Program-made: the position numbers and the translations under genes | DNA from: an uncultured Eubacterium sp. | GTDB lineage: Bacteria; Bacillota; Clostridia; Lachnospirales; Lachnospiraceae | Assembly (NCBI GenBank): GCA_947089855.1 | Contig: CAMUML010000012.1 | Span: 1 to 64,000, forward strand | Length of the DNA: 64,000 nt | Direction of reading: 5' to 3' | Shown here: one piece after another, positions 43,452 through 51,998 of the stretch | Numbering within the stretch: position 1 is the stretch's first letter | How the letters are laid out: each line of letters starts with the position of its first letter | Notes under the pieces: generated by a model | What the model saw: the letters and a program-made list of their open reading frames with translations, nothing else | What the model was told of the DNA's origin: nothing | Databases searched by the model: none

Positions 43452-44903
43452 TTATTGTGTTCCGCCTGCAGGCTGCTGGGTACCGGCCTGCGTGCCTCCA
43501 TTTTCCTGCTGCTGGCTGTCCCCAACCATTGGCTGCAGCTGCTGTAGATAATTTTTTGCATTCTGCGCTTTATCCGTATTCGGATACTCGTCTATCACCT
43601 TCTGGTAAAGTTCCACTGCCTTTACATAATCCTGCGTGTTGCGGCATGACTGTGCCAGATAATAGACGGCATCGCCGTTGTGGTACGTATCGTCTGCATC
43701 TACCACTTTTTGGAACAGCTCCACTGATTTCGCATAGTTCCCTTTCCGGTACTCGGAATACCCTTCGTCATATGTAGACTGCAAAAACTTTGCCGTTACA
43801 TCGGTCTGCATGGAATCGTATACTTTCTTCGCCTGTGCATCCAGCTGCCCGGCATCAATCTGTGCGAGCGCCTCTTTTGCAGCATCTACGCCGTCCTGCT
43901 GATAAGACTGGAAGGCGGTCAGCAGCTTGCTGTAGCTGTCCAGACGCGACTTGGACTCCTCGCTATCTTCTTTGGAATCTTTCGCATTTTTTTTATATTT
44001 TGATACTTGCCCTTCCAGATCCTGTATTTCCTGGTTTTTGGAAGCGATTTCATCGCTTGCGTCCGATACCGCTGCATTGACATCTTTTTGCAGGTTCTGG
44101 CGGATACTCGGAACAATTAAAAAATAGGTTGCCGTAACGCCAATAACCAGGCCCACCAGGATATTTAAGATCATCATCCATCCGGAATTGTCCCGCAAGT
44201 TTGTCGGCTGGATAATCGTATCGTTGCCGGTATTGTATTTTACTTTGTTTTCTTTTTTCCTGTGCCTTTTCCCTTTCTCTTCCCTGGCGCCAACTTGTTC
44301 ATCAATTTCTGCTAAATACCGCATGGTCGTCGTATTCCTGCGGTCGATGCGCTCTGCTGCACGCAGCGATTTCCTTGCCAGATCATACTTTTGTTCCCGG
44401 ATATACAAAAGCGCCAACAGCTGGTGCGCTTTTACGAGCTTTGGGTTGGTAGATAATATCTTTTTTAACTGGATCGCTGCAAGGTCCATACTGTCCTGGC
44501 GGCAGTAAACCAGCGCCTGGTTGTACTTTTTAATTGTCTGGTTAATCGTATTTAACAGTGCCGGATTACTCTGCACATCGGACAAGTAGCGGTCTGCGGC
44601 ATTATCCTTTTCCCGGTAGTTTTTGCTTAAGACCCATTCGCTTAATGCAGAAACCGTTTCCCCGATTTCATAATAGATCAGTCCAAGCAGGTTCCTTGCG
44701 TGGATATTTGCTTTGTAGTACTGCAAGCTTGCCTGCAGTGCCTGTACAGCCCCCGATAAATCCCTGACTTTTGCCCGTTCAAGCGCAATATTATAATAGG
44801 CATTGGAAACAGCTATGAGCTTCTTATGCATCTTTACGTTCACCCCGCATTTCGGGCAGGTATCTTCCGGCCCTAAGGGTGCTTTACATTTATAACATTC
44901 CAT
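43452..44903 (-). CDS. zinc-ribbon and TPR membrane protein of unknown role
   Basis: A 483-residue protein. An N-terminal zinc ribbon (CYKC ... CPKC, residues 3-19) is followed by TPR repeats (about 25-215), a basic linker (KRHRKKENKVK), a single membrane helix (about 245-268), a coiled coil (about 270-330), a second TPR set (VELFQKVVDADDTYHNGDAVYYLAQ, VKAVELYQKVIDEYPN) and a Gln/Gly-rich tail. The C-terminal TPRs would lie outside the membrane, like YbgF/CpoB-type units (inference). It is preceded by a 47-residue gene, and a strong terminator follows. The function is unknown; a scaffold at the envelope is plausible. Confidence 0.75.
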   Translation of the reverse strand: MECYKCKAPLGPEDTCPKCGVNVKMHKKLIAVSNAYYNIALERAKVRDLSGAVQALQASLQYYKANIHARNLLGLIYYEIGETVSALSEWVLSKNYREKDNAADRYLSDVQSNPALLNTINQTIKKYNQALVYCRQDSMDLAAIQLKKILSTNPKLVKAHQLLALLYIREQKYDLARKSLRAAERIDRRNTTTMRYLAEIDEQVGAREEKGKRHRKKENKVKYNTGNDTIIQPTNLRDNSGWMMILNILVGLVIGVTATYFLIVPSIRQNLQKDVNAAVSDASDEIASKNQEIQDLEGQVSKYKKNAKDSKEDSEESKSRLDSYSKLLTAFQSYQQDGVDAAKEALAQIDAGQLDAQAKKVYDSMQTDVTAKFLQSTYDEGYSEYRKGNYAKSVELFQKVVDADDTYHNGDAVYYLAQSCRNTQDYVKAVELYQKVIDEYPNTDKAQNAKNYLQQLQPMVGDSQQQENGGTQAGTQQPAGGTQ

Positions 44904-44920
44904 ATCTGCTCCTTCCTGTT

Positions 44921-45064
44921 TTATCTGTTGCGTCTTGCTTCTTTCATCATCTCTTGCAGAATATCTGTCATATCGGTCAGGTCATGGTTATAAATTGCCT
45001 CCTCTGCTTCTTCTACTTCCAAACTTGGCTGAAATTTTTTTAATTCTTCCTCAAAATCTATCAT
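44921..45064 (-). CDS. 47-residue acidic small protein
   Basis: Begins MIDFEEELKKFQPSLEVEEA and ends MMKEARRNR. GGAGG lies 8 bases before the ATG, and the stop is 17 bases before the TPR gene, so it looks like a genuine first gene of that transcript. It is acidic in the N-terminal two-thirds with a basic end and is predicted helical. I do not recognise it; a binding partner of the adjacent TPR protein is a possible role (inference). Confidence 0.65.
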   Translation of the reverse strand: MIDFEEELKKFQPSLEVEEAEEAIYNHDLTDMTDILQEMMKEARRNR

Positions 45065-45167
45065 CTGTAATACCTCCGTCTGATTCCTTAAACGAATCCA
45101 TTATAGCATATCCTGCCTGTTTGTAAAGGAACGGTTATCTTGTTTTTTCTTGTTTTTCTTACAGGCT

Positions 45168-45233
45168 AAGGAACTGCGAAAAAATAACTTTGCAGTATAC
45201 TTGCTAAAGTTATCTTTTCACAGTTCCTAAAGC
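45168..45233. repeat. 66-bp palindromic element with AGGAACTG ends
   Basis: AAGGAACTGCGAAAAAATAACTTT and AAAGTTATCTTTTCACAGTTCCTA-type arms pair over about 23 bases. Its ends match those of the nested element at 7650-7806. It lies in the 305-bp gap 45065-45369, which otherwise shows nothing recognisable. Confidence 0.6.
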
Positions 45234-45369
45234 GTTTAAAAAGCCAAAAGGAACCGGACATTACCAATATGAAACTGATAAAATGTCCGATTCCACATTC
45301 CAATAACCTGCATACATTGCATTTTCTGTAGTGCATAGCAATGAACAAATGCACGCCTACCGGCAACGC

Positions 45370-46764
45370 TTATTCTTCGCCCCAGTCAGAAAGCTTGCGC
45401 ATAACTACCCGTTCCTGCTGCTTTATAAAAATAATATCCTGAAATTCTTCCTTGCACCTTGCGTCGCATGTATCGATGGATACATGTACGCCCGGGTAAA
45501 CCTTTCTGCGGACCTTTACATTTGCACCCCGTCCATTGTCTACCATTGTCTCCAGTTTCCGCAGCGCATCTTCATCTGCTGCTTTGCGCGCCATATCGCG
45601 GACGCGTATCCTTACCAGCTGCACACGCCTTGGATCATCTTTACAGGACTGCCCCGTTTTTTCTTCAAATTCTTCAAATTTTTGCAGGATTGTTTCTGCT
45701 TTTGTAATATTATCTGCCGCTGTTTTAATGCTGTTGACCAGCTCTTCCATCTTCATACGGACTTCCCCGCTGTTGCCTACCAGGACATGCGTCCGTATCT
45801 CTGCGTTATTGCCGATGCTGTTTGCCTCTATCCCGCATACTGCATGGACGCTGCCTCCAATGATGCATCCTTTCTTGCTCATAACATTGGCTTTGCCCTC
45901 GCAGTAGATATTGCTGTTCAAAAAGATGTCAGCTGTAATATCCCCTTTGCAGCGTACCGTTGCAAATTCAAAAAACTTTGCAGATATAGAGCTTTTGGAG
46001 TCGACCACACTCTTACCATTGCCAAGCACGCCGCCAGATACGACAATGTCCTTATTCGCATATATACTGGCCCCTTGCACAACACCATCTATGGTAACCG
46101 TACCAGTCGCACGCAACTCCACATCATACACGCTTCCATGCACGATAATGTCCCCGCGGAACTCGATATTCCCCATATTAGCATCTACATCGCCAGGCAC
46201 TTCAAAGACAGGCAGTATATTTATCTTATCGTTTATTACATCAATTTTGCCAGTAATGGAAGCTACGTAAGTAACACCGTCTTCCAGACAATGGAATCCC
46301 CTGCCGCGCAGCGGCACAAGCTCTTTCCCTGGCCTTGCACGTACTGGCGTGTCTTTGACTGTGTATCCATCCGAACCCTGGATTGCAGGATGATATACTG
46401 CGATTACCTGCCCTTCCGTTACCATTTCAAATAGCTGGATTGCATAGCTGACGGAACCGTCTTCTTTAATCTTTGGCTTCCCGTCAAGCTGGCTTTGGAA
46501 CTTATATTCATAATACCCGTCCACTCCGTCCTGCGGTGCCTTGCCTGATGCGACGGCAATGGGCCGGTCATATATACCAGCCCTGATCATGTTCTGGATC
46601 TCTCCTTGATCAATACCGCTTTTGACTCCGCTGGCAGCCAAGGCTGCCTGGACATCTTCCAAACGATACTTTTGTCCCCCCAAAGGCTCTGGTAAACGCA
46701 GATATGCTGTCATAGCATCCCGACTAAATGTTATTGCTTTTCTGTCAAGTTGTAATGCCTGCAT
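45370..46764 (-). CDS. FapA/DUF342 family protein
   Basis: A 464-residue protein (start at the ATG at 46764, after GGTGG; a GTG at 46782 is possible). An N-terminal region is followed by a central right-handed beta-helix of the DUF342/FapA type, with repeated short turns such as GNIEFRGDIIVHGSVYDVELRATGTVTIDGVVQGA and IYCEGKANVMSKKGCIIGGSVHAVCGIEANSIGNNAEIRTHVLVG. A C-terminal coiled coil (about 345-420) ends it. The family is widespread in Firmicutes and near flagellar or signalling genes in others; the biochemical role is unknown. It is cytoplasmic, and no operon partner is evident. Confidence 0.85.
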   Translation of the reverse strand: MQALQLDRKAITFSRDAMTAYLRLPEPLGGQKYRLEDVQAALAASGVKSGIDQGEIQNMIRAGIYDRPIAVASGKAPQDGVDGYYEYKFQSQLDGKPKIKEDGSVSYAIQLFEMVTEGQVIAVYHPAIQGSDGYTVKDTPVRARPGKELVPLRGRGFHCLEDGVTYVASITGKIDVINDKINILPVFEVPGDVDANMGNIEFRGDIIVHGSVYDVELRATGTVTIDGVVQGASIYANKDIVVSGGVLGNGKSVVDSKSSISAKFFEFATVRCKGDITADIFLNSNIYCEGKANVMSKKGCIIGGSVHAVCGIEANSIGNNAEIRTHVLVGNSGEVRMKMEELVNSIKTAADNITKAETILQKFEEFEEKTGQSCKDDPRRVQLVRIRVRDMARKAADEDALRKLETMVDNGRGANVKVRRKVYPGVHVSIDTCDARCKEEFQDIIFIKQQERVVMRKLSDWGEE

Positions 46765-46923
46765 AACCTTACCACCTTTCACTCCTTATTCATCATCTTC
46801 CTTAAATACCTATTGTATATTCCCACTAATTTTACCATCATTCAAGACAAACTTCAACAAATATTATTTGAAAATATCCGAAAATCCGAAATCTTAGGCA
46901 ATTGTTTGCGTTTACTGCCATAT

Positions 46924-49578
46924 TTATTGCATCTGGGCCAGCCTTTTTCGCACATCTTCCATCATTTTTTCATATCCAGCCAGTTTTTTCTTTTCTTCTT
47001 CGATCTTTTCCTGCGGCGCCTTGCTTAAAAATTTTTCATTATTCAGCATCCCGTGGGAACGTGCCAGCTCTTTTTCCAGTTTGGCCTTGTCCTTATTTAA
47101 CCTTTCGATTTCTTTTTCCTTATCTACTAGTTCTTCCAGCGGCAGATATACTGCTGCATCCAGGACAACCGCAGATACGGCGTCTTTTGGGATACCTGCA
47201 TTGTCCGCCTGTACCGATATTTCCGTTGCACAGGTAAAATTCATATAGGAAGCTTTTGCACACTCCAGCATATCCCGTACCTTTTCATTTGCAGAAACGA
47301 TATACAATTTTGCTTTCCTGCTGTTTGGCACATCCATATCTTTGCGTACCGTGCGCACAGCCCGGACAACATCTTTTACATGCGCCATCATAAGTTCCGC
47401 TTCCCCATCATGAAGGCCTTTGTCATATTTCGGCCACTCTGCCAGCATAATGGATGTTTCCTGCGGATGCAGTGTGCAGTAAATTTCCTCCGTAATAAAC
47501 GGCATAAACGGATGCAGCAGCTTCATTGCTTCGCCAAGCACCATACGCAGCGTCCACAGTGCCGCATTAGCGGACTGTGGCATTTCTTCATATTTATAAG
47601 TGCGCAGCTTTGCCATCTCAATATACCAGTCGCAAAATTCGTCCCATATAAAATCATACACCTTTTGTACCGCAATGCCAAGTTCATATTTATCCATATT
47701 TTCCGACATATCCTGCACAAGCGTATTTAAAAGGGAAATAATCCACCGGTCCGCTGGTTCCAGCTGCCCGCTGGACGGCTGCACTACCGTTTTTCCTTCC
47801 AAGTTCATCATAATAAACCGGGATGCATTCCATATTTTATTTGCAAAATTCCGCGAAGCCTCCACACGCTCCCAGTAAAAACGCATATCATTGCCCGGTG
47901 CATTTCCAGTGATCAGTGTCAGGCGCAGCGCATCTGCGCCATATTTATCAATTACTTCCAATGGGTCAATGCCATTCCCCAAAGACTTGCTCATCTTGCG
48001 GCCCTTTGCATCCCGTACCAGCCCATGTATCAGCACCGTATGGAACGGAGATCTCCCAGTCTGTTCATATCCGGAAAATACCATACGGATTACCCAGAAA
48101 ATAATAATGTCATATCCGGTCACAAGTACGTCGGTTGGATAAAAATACTCCATTTCCTCCGTCTGTTCTGGCCACCCTAACGTAGAAAACGGCCACAAAG
48201 CAGATGAAAACCACGTATCCAGCGTGTCCGGATCCTGTTCCATACCGTTATGGCCACACTTCGGGCAGGAATGTGGCTTATCTTCCGTCTTGGCCACTAC
48301 CATTTCGCCACACTGCGGGCAATAATAGGCCGGAATACGGTGGCCCCACCAAAGCTGCCTGGAAATACACCAGTCCCGGATCCCTTCCAGCCAATGTAGA
48401 TATGTTTTTTCAAAACGCTCCGGCACAAATTTCAAATCCCCATTTTTTATTGCCTGGATCGCCGGTTTTGCCATTTCTTCCATTGAAACAAACCACTGCG
48501 GCTTTGCCATCGGTTCTACCGTTGTATTGCAGCGGTCATGTGTCCCTACTGCATGTTCATGTTCCTTTACTGCTGCCAAAAGGCCCATCGCTTTTAAATC
48601 TTCCACCAGGGCTGCACGGCATTCATAACGGTCCATACCGGCATATTTTCCAGCATTTTCATTCATGGTTGCATCATCGTTCATCACATTAACAAGCGCA
48701 AGGCTATGCCGCCTGCCTACTTCAAAATCATTTGGGTCATGCGCCGGGGTTATTTTCACGCACCCAGTCCCAAATTCCATATCCACATATTCGTCTGCAA
48801 TAACCGGGATTTCCCTGTTTACTACCGGAAGCACCAGTGTCTTGCCAATAATATCCTGGTAACGCCCATCCTTCGGGTTGACTGCTACCGCGGTATCCCC
48901 AAACATCGTTTCCGGCCGGGTCGTTGCAATCTCTACAAACCTGCCCTCCTCACCAGCTACCGGATAGCGGATATGCCAAAAATGCCCCTTCTGGTCGATA
49001 TGTTCTACTTCGGCATCTGAGATCGAAGTCCCACAGACCGGGCACCAGTTAATAATACGGCTCCCTTTATAAATATAACCTTTTTTATATAAACGGACAA
49101 ACACTTCTTCCACCGCTTTCGAACAGCCTTCATCCATTGTAAACCGTTCCCTCTGCCAGTCTGCGGCCGAACCCATGCGCTTTAACTGGTTTATGATACG
49201 GCCGCCGTACTCTTCCTTCCATTCCCAGGCCCTTTTTAAAAACCCTTCCCTGCCCAGCTCATTTTTGTCAATCCCCTTTTCTTTTAAATCCTGTGTCACA
49301 CGTACTTCTGTCGCAATGGCCGCATGGTCTGTGCCTGGCTGCCAGAGTGCATTGTAGCCCTGCATTTTCTTATAGCGGATCAAAATGTCCTGCATCGTGT
49401 TATCCAGTGCATGCCCCATATGAAGCTGGCCCGTTACATTTGGCGGAGGCATTACGATCGTAAATGGTTTTTTGCTGCGGTCTACTTCCGCATGGAAATA
49501 GCCGTTTTCTTCCCATTTTTTATACAGCCGTTCTTCCATACCAGCCGGGTCATATGTTTTTGCTAATGTCTTACTCAT
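46924..49578 (-). CDS. valS: valyl-tRNA synthetase
   Basis: An 884-residue class I synthetase. The start at 49578 gives MSKTLAKTYDPAGMEERLYKKWEENGYF. The HIGH signature is PPPNVTGQLHMGHAL, and KMSKS appears as GRKMSKSLGNG. The editing domain (TTRPETMFGDTAVAV) and the C-terminal coiled coil typical of ValS (LEELVDKEKEIERLNKDKAKLEKELARS) are present. It charges tRNA-Val. A T-box leader lies directly upstream, so expression rises when tRNA-Val is uncharged. Confidence 0.96.
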   Translation of the reverse strand: MSKTLAKTYDPAGMEERLYKKWEENGYFHAEVDRSKKPFTIVMPPPNVTGQLHMGHALDNTMQDILIRYKKMQGYNALWQPGTDHAAIATEVRVTQDLKEKGIDKNELGREGFLKRAWEWKEEYGGRIINQLKRMGSAADWQRERFTMDEGCSKAVEEVFVRLYKKGYIYKGSRIINWCPVCGTSISDAEVEHIDQKGHFWHIRYPVAGEEGRFVEIATTRPETMFGDTAVAVNPKDGRYQDIIGKTLVLPVVNREIPVIADEYVDMEFGTGCVKITPAHDPNDFEVGRRHSLALVNVMNDDATMNENAGKYAGMDRYECRAALVEDLKAMGLLAAVKEHEHAVGTHDRCNTTVEPMAKPQWFVSMEEMAKPAIQAIKNGDLKFVPERFEKTYLHWLEGIRDWCISRQLWWGHRIPAYYCPQCGEMVVAKTEDKPHSCPKCGHNGMEQDPDTLDTWFSSALWPFSTLGWPEQTEEMEYFYPTDVLVTGYDIIIFWVIRMVFSGYEQTGRSPFHTVLIHGLVRDAKGRKMSKSLGNGIDPLEVIDKYGADALRLTLITGNAPGNDMRFYWERVEASRNFANKIWNASRFIMMNLEGKTVVQPSSGQLEPADRWIISLLNTLVQDMSENMDKYELGIAVQKVYDFIWDEFCDWYIEMAKLRTYKYEEMPQSANAALWTLRMVLGEAMKLLHPFMPFITEEIYCTLHPQETSIMLAEWPKYDKGLHDGEAELMMAHVKDVVRAVRTVRKDMDVPNSRKAKLYIVSANEKVRDMLECAKASYMNFTCATEISVQADNAGIPKDAVSAVVLDAAVYLPLEELVDKEKEIERLNKDKAKLEKELARSHGMLNNEKFLSKAPQEKIEEEKKKLAGYEKMMEDVRKRLAQMQ

Positions 49579-49604
49579 AATATTCGCTGTCCTTTCCAAA
49601 ATTT

Positions 49605-49880
49605 TCGTAATAAAAAAACCCTTCACAGCCATCTGGCTATAAAGGGCGAATGAGCGCGGTACCACCTTTTCTTTCCGGGGCTGTACACTCCCGGGTCTTT
49701 TTGCCTGATAACGCGGACGGGCGGGGCGGCTTACTTTAGTTCAGCTGCCCAGTTCAAAAGCTACCTTCTACCATCCGTCTCCCGGGCCATCTTCCAGCCG
49801 ATGGACGTCCCTCTCTGATGGGCGTAACGGTGTACTCCTCTTTCTCATTACCTTTTACTTGTAAACGCTTTGTAAAATCT
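49605..49880 (-). promoter_or_regulatory. T-box riboswitch upstream of valS
   Basis: On the minus strand the leader contains GAGGAGTACACC near its 5' end, a stem I-like region, the invariant T-box GGTGGTACCGCG (49655-49666), and a terminator made of CCCTT-AGCCA / TGGCT-AAGGG with seven T residues (49612-49646). This is the standard order for a tRNA-sensing leader. GTA in GAAGGTAGC is a candidate valine specifier codon, but I could not fold stem I well enough to be sure. Confidence 0.9.
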
Positions 49881-49886
49881 TTTCTT

Positions 49887-49915
49887 ATCATAAAGAGGTT
49901 TGGGGAAAATGTCAA
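49887..49915 (-). promoter_or_regulatory. valS promoter
   Basis: TTGACA, a 17-base spacer and TATGAT on the minus strand, just upstream of the T-box leader. Confidence 0.85.
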
Positions 49916-49945
49916 GAATTTTTTCTTTAAACTCGCCCTTGTTAT

Positions 49946-49982
49946 GTTACTATTCACGGCCGGGGGGGCCGCTCATAGTAAC
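49946..49982. mobile_element. 37-bp hairpin element with 8-bp target duplication
   Basis: GTTACTATTCACGGCC and GGCCGCTCATAGTAAC with a G-rich loop correspond to only the first 37 bases of the 144-bp family A element. CTTGTTAT lies immediately before (49938-49945) and after it (49983-49990). It is the smallest family A unit and still shows a duplication, 31 bases upstream of the valS -35 box. Confidence 0.75.
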
Positions 49983-50022
49983 CTTGTTATCTCCAGCGCC
50001 CTCTCCGCCATCAAAATGAATA

Positions 50023-50051
50023 TTGAAAAAAACAGCCGCATATGGTATAAT
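50023..50051 (+). promoter_or_regulatory. promoter of a possible small RNA or leader
   Basis: TTGAAA, a 17-base spacer and perfect TATAAT. No reading frame starts nearby; the next gene begins 366 bases downstream, beyond a terminator-like hairpin. Confidence 0.65.
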
Positions 50052-50057
50052 TTGCCT

Positions 50058-50200
50058 TGCAAAAGTAATTTAGCAAGTACTAAAAAACCTTAAATCTAAG
50101 CGGTTTACAACCTCTTTTTCAATATACAATAAAAAGCCATGAATCTTTACGCAAGGCTGGAACGCAGACCGGGTTTGAAAGCCCAAATCTATTTTTTTCG
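50058..50200 (+). ncRNA. candidate small RNA or leader RNA of about 140 nt
   Basis: It is bounded by a strong promoter and by a hairpin (GGGTTTG / CAAATCT) followed by ATTTTTTT at 50191-50198. The 5' sequence GCCTTGC (50054) is complementary to GCAAGGC (50141), so much of the transcript could fold as one long closed structure, as in 6S-like RNAs, but I cannot match a known family. It may instead be the attenuated leader of the hemerythrin-receiver gene. Confidence 0.4.
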
Positions 50201-50416
50201 TGTCAAAATACAAAGCCCGAAATAGCAGGAGCAGCCGTATCGGCCTACAGCCTATCCGGCCGGCCTCCTGGCGGCACAGACTTTCTACATAATTTTGCTA
50301 TCTATATATTCGGCGATTGAATACTGCTCAATAAACCCGATAAACGGCGGGCCAGAAATAAAGGATATTGCGCTGAAATTTTACGCCGTTTATATATAAC
50401 GTTGAAGGAGGATAAA
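50201..50416. other. leader region of the hemerythrin-receiver gene
   Basis: It contains two possible hairpins: AGGAGCAGCCG with CGGCCGGCCTCCT near 50227-50270, and ATAAACGGCG with CGCCGTTTAT at about 50339 and 50382. The second ends just before the GAAGGAGG ribosome site. No independent promoter was recognised. Confidence 0.4.
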
Positions 50417-51793
50417 ATGAACAATCAATTTATGTGGCATGACCGGTACAATATTGGTGTAGATATTATCGACAGGGAACACAAAAAGCTTTTCAGCATT
50501 ATGAACAAACTGCTTGCCTATGGCGAAAATGAAACAAAAAGCGAATGGGTATGCAGGGAAGGGATTAAGTACTTTAAAGAACATGCTATGAAACACTTTT
50601 CAGAAGAAGAAGTTTATATGGCGTCTATTGGTTATAGTGGGTTTGAAATGCACAGGCGCCTGCACGACAGCTTCCGCAAAAAAACACTTCCGGAAATTGA
50701 AAAAGAGCTGGAACAAACCGGTTATTCCCCAGATGCAGTCAAGCATTTCTTAGGCGTATGCGCAGGATGGCTAATGGGGCATACCATGACCGAAGACCGT
50801 GCTATTACCGGCAAAGTGATCAGCAAATGGGTTGACCTGTTGCCGGAAGAAGAGCAATCGGCTATGAAACAGGTCGTTACCCAGCTCCTATACGATTTGT
50901 TCCGCCTTGAATCGCGGTTGATCAGTGATAATTACAGCGGAGAAAAATTTGGAAAAGGCATTTACTACCGGCTTGTCTATGGGGCGCAAAATGGCAAAAA
51001 ATGGGAGTTTATCCTGATATTTGAAGAAAAGCTGCTGGTCAGCACAATGGGCAGCGTGATTGGCTCCAAATCAGAAAAACTAAATGTAATGATGGTGAAT
51101 GCCACACGATATACGGCGCAGCAGTTTTTGGAACGTATCCAGCTACATTTTCCAACAGATGAAGTAATGGAAATACAAGAAGAAAATTTGTTGACCTATG
51201 AACAGTTCCAAAGAATTTTCGCAAAGAACCATCCGCAGTTTAGTTTTTTGTTTGACACAGGAAAGGGCTATTTTGCATATTGTGTTATGGCGCCGCATTT
51301 GCTTCAAGGATCTGCTGGCACTGGCATCAAAGCAGATACGGAATCCGTCGGGCCTGCCATCCATGCAGACAATGCAACTGCAGAAATCCGCCGGTATCTA
51401 AAATCAAACGTGGCTGTCAAGAAAAAACAGGTGCTGGTTGTAGATGATTCCAATATCGTACTGCAGGCTATGAAGCAACTGCTGGGCGGGGACTATGATG
51501 TAGTTTTGGCCAACTCTGGCCTATCCGCGATCCGCTCCATGATCTTGCACCGGCCAGACCTGGTATTACTGGATTATGAAATGCCGGTATGCAACGGCAT
51601 GCAGGTATTGGAAATGATCCGTTCAGAAGCCGATCTAGCGGACATCCCGGTTATCTTCCTTTCCGGCACAGTCGATAGGGAACGGATTAATAAGGCACGG
51701 CCTTTAAAACCGGAAGGGTACCTTTTAAAAATGATGAAGCCGGATGAACTCAAAGAGAAAATTGATGATTTCTTCCATGAAAAAACAGCCTGA
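50417..51793 (+). CDS. bacteriohemerythrin-response regulator fusion
   Basis: A 458-residue protein starting at the ATG after GAAGGAGG. Residues 1-135 are a hemerythrin domain with all seven diiron ligands: His22, His60, Glu64, His79, His83, His122 and Asp127 (HxxxE and HTMTED motifs). Residues about 140-300 form an unrecognised alpha/beta region that may be CheX-like. Residues 337-455 are a receiver with Asp343/Asp344, phospho-acceptor Asp386 (LLDYEMP), Ser416-Gly-Thr418 and Lys438. It has no membrane segment and no DNA-binding output. The layout suggests an oxygen or nitric oxide sensor tied to phosphorelay or chemotaxis-like signalling (inference). Confidence 0.85.
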   Translation: MNNQFMWHDRYNIGVDIIDREHKKLFSIMNKLLAYGENETKSEWVCREGIKYFKEHAMKHFSEEEVYMASIGYSGFEMHRRLHDSFRKKTLPEIEKELEQTGYSPDAVKHFLGVCAGWLMGHTMTEDRAITGKVISKWVDLLPEEEQSAMKQVVTQLLYDLFRLESRLISDNYSGEKFGKGIYYRLVYGAQNGKKWEFILIFEEKLLVSTMGSVIGSKSEKLNVMMVNATRYTAQQFLERIQLHFPTDEVMEIQEENLLTYEQFQRIFAKNHPQFSFLFDTGKGYFAYCVMAPHLLQGSAGTGIKADTESVGPAIHADNATAEIRRYLKSNVAVKKKQVLVVDDSNIVLQAMKQLLGGDYDVVLANSGLSAIRSMILHRPDLVLLDYEMPVCNGMQVLEMIRSEADLADIPVIFLSGTVDRERINKARPLKPEGYLLKMMKPDELKEKIDDFFHEKTA

Positions 51794-51835
51794 CTGCTGG
51801 CTTTTATTTTGGACGCCAGATTGTGGGGGATTCCG

Positions 51836-51968
51836 TGTTATACGTTCAGATAGGGTGTTACATTGTGGCCTCCCGGACACCAGATGAGGGGGCGTCCGGG
51901 AGGCCACAATTAACATCGTTCCTGGTTAGGGATTTCTTAAGTAAATGACATTGGCCAGCGAATAGTAA
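51836..51968. repeat. composite repeat with strong inner hairpin (family B)
   Basis: An outer part has CGTTCAGATAGGGTG and CTTAAGTAAATGACATTG ... GAATAGTAAC, modules shared with 34455-34571. The inner part has TTGTGGCCTCCCGGAC and GTCCGGGAGGCCACAA, a perfect 16-bp stem (51863-51909). The hairpin lies 70 bases after the hemerythrin-receiver stop and could terminate transcription, although no T run follows. Confidence 0.6.
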
Positions 51969-51998
51969 CATTGCAACAAAGGCTTGCAATAACAGAAA

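Noticed and set aside
45331-46434. 367-residue frame opposite the DUF342 gene
   Set aside because: Antisense shadow; the minus-strand protein has clear beta-helix repeats and this one has only Cys/Tyr/Phe-rich filler.
50058-50200. c-di-GMP riboswitch
   Set aside because: ACGCAAGGC and nearby bases look slightly like a GEMM core but the invariant tetraloop, receptor and spacing are missing.
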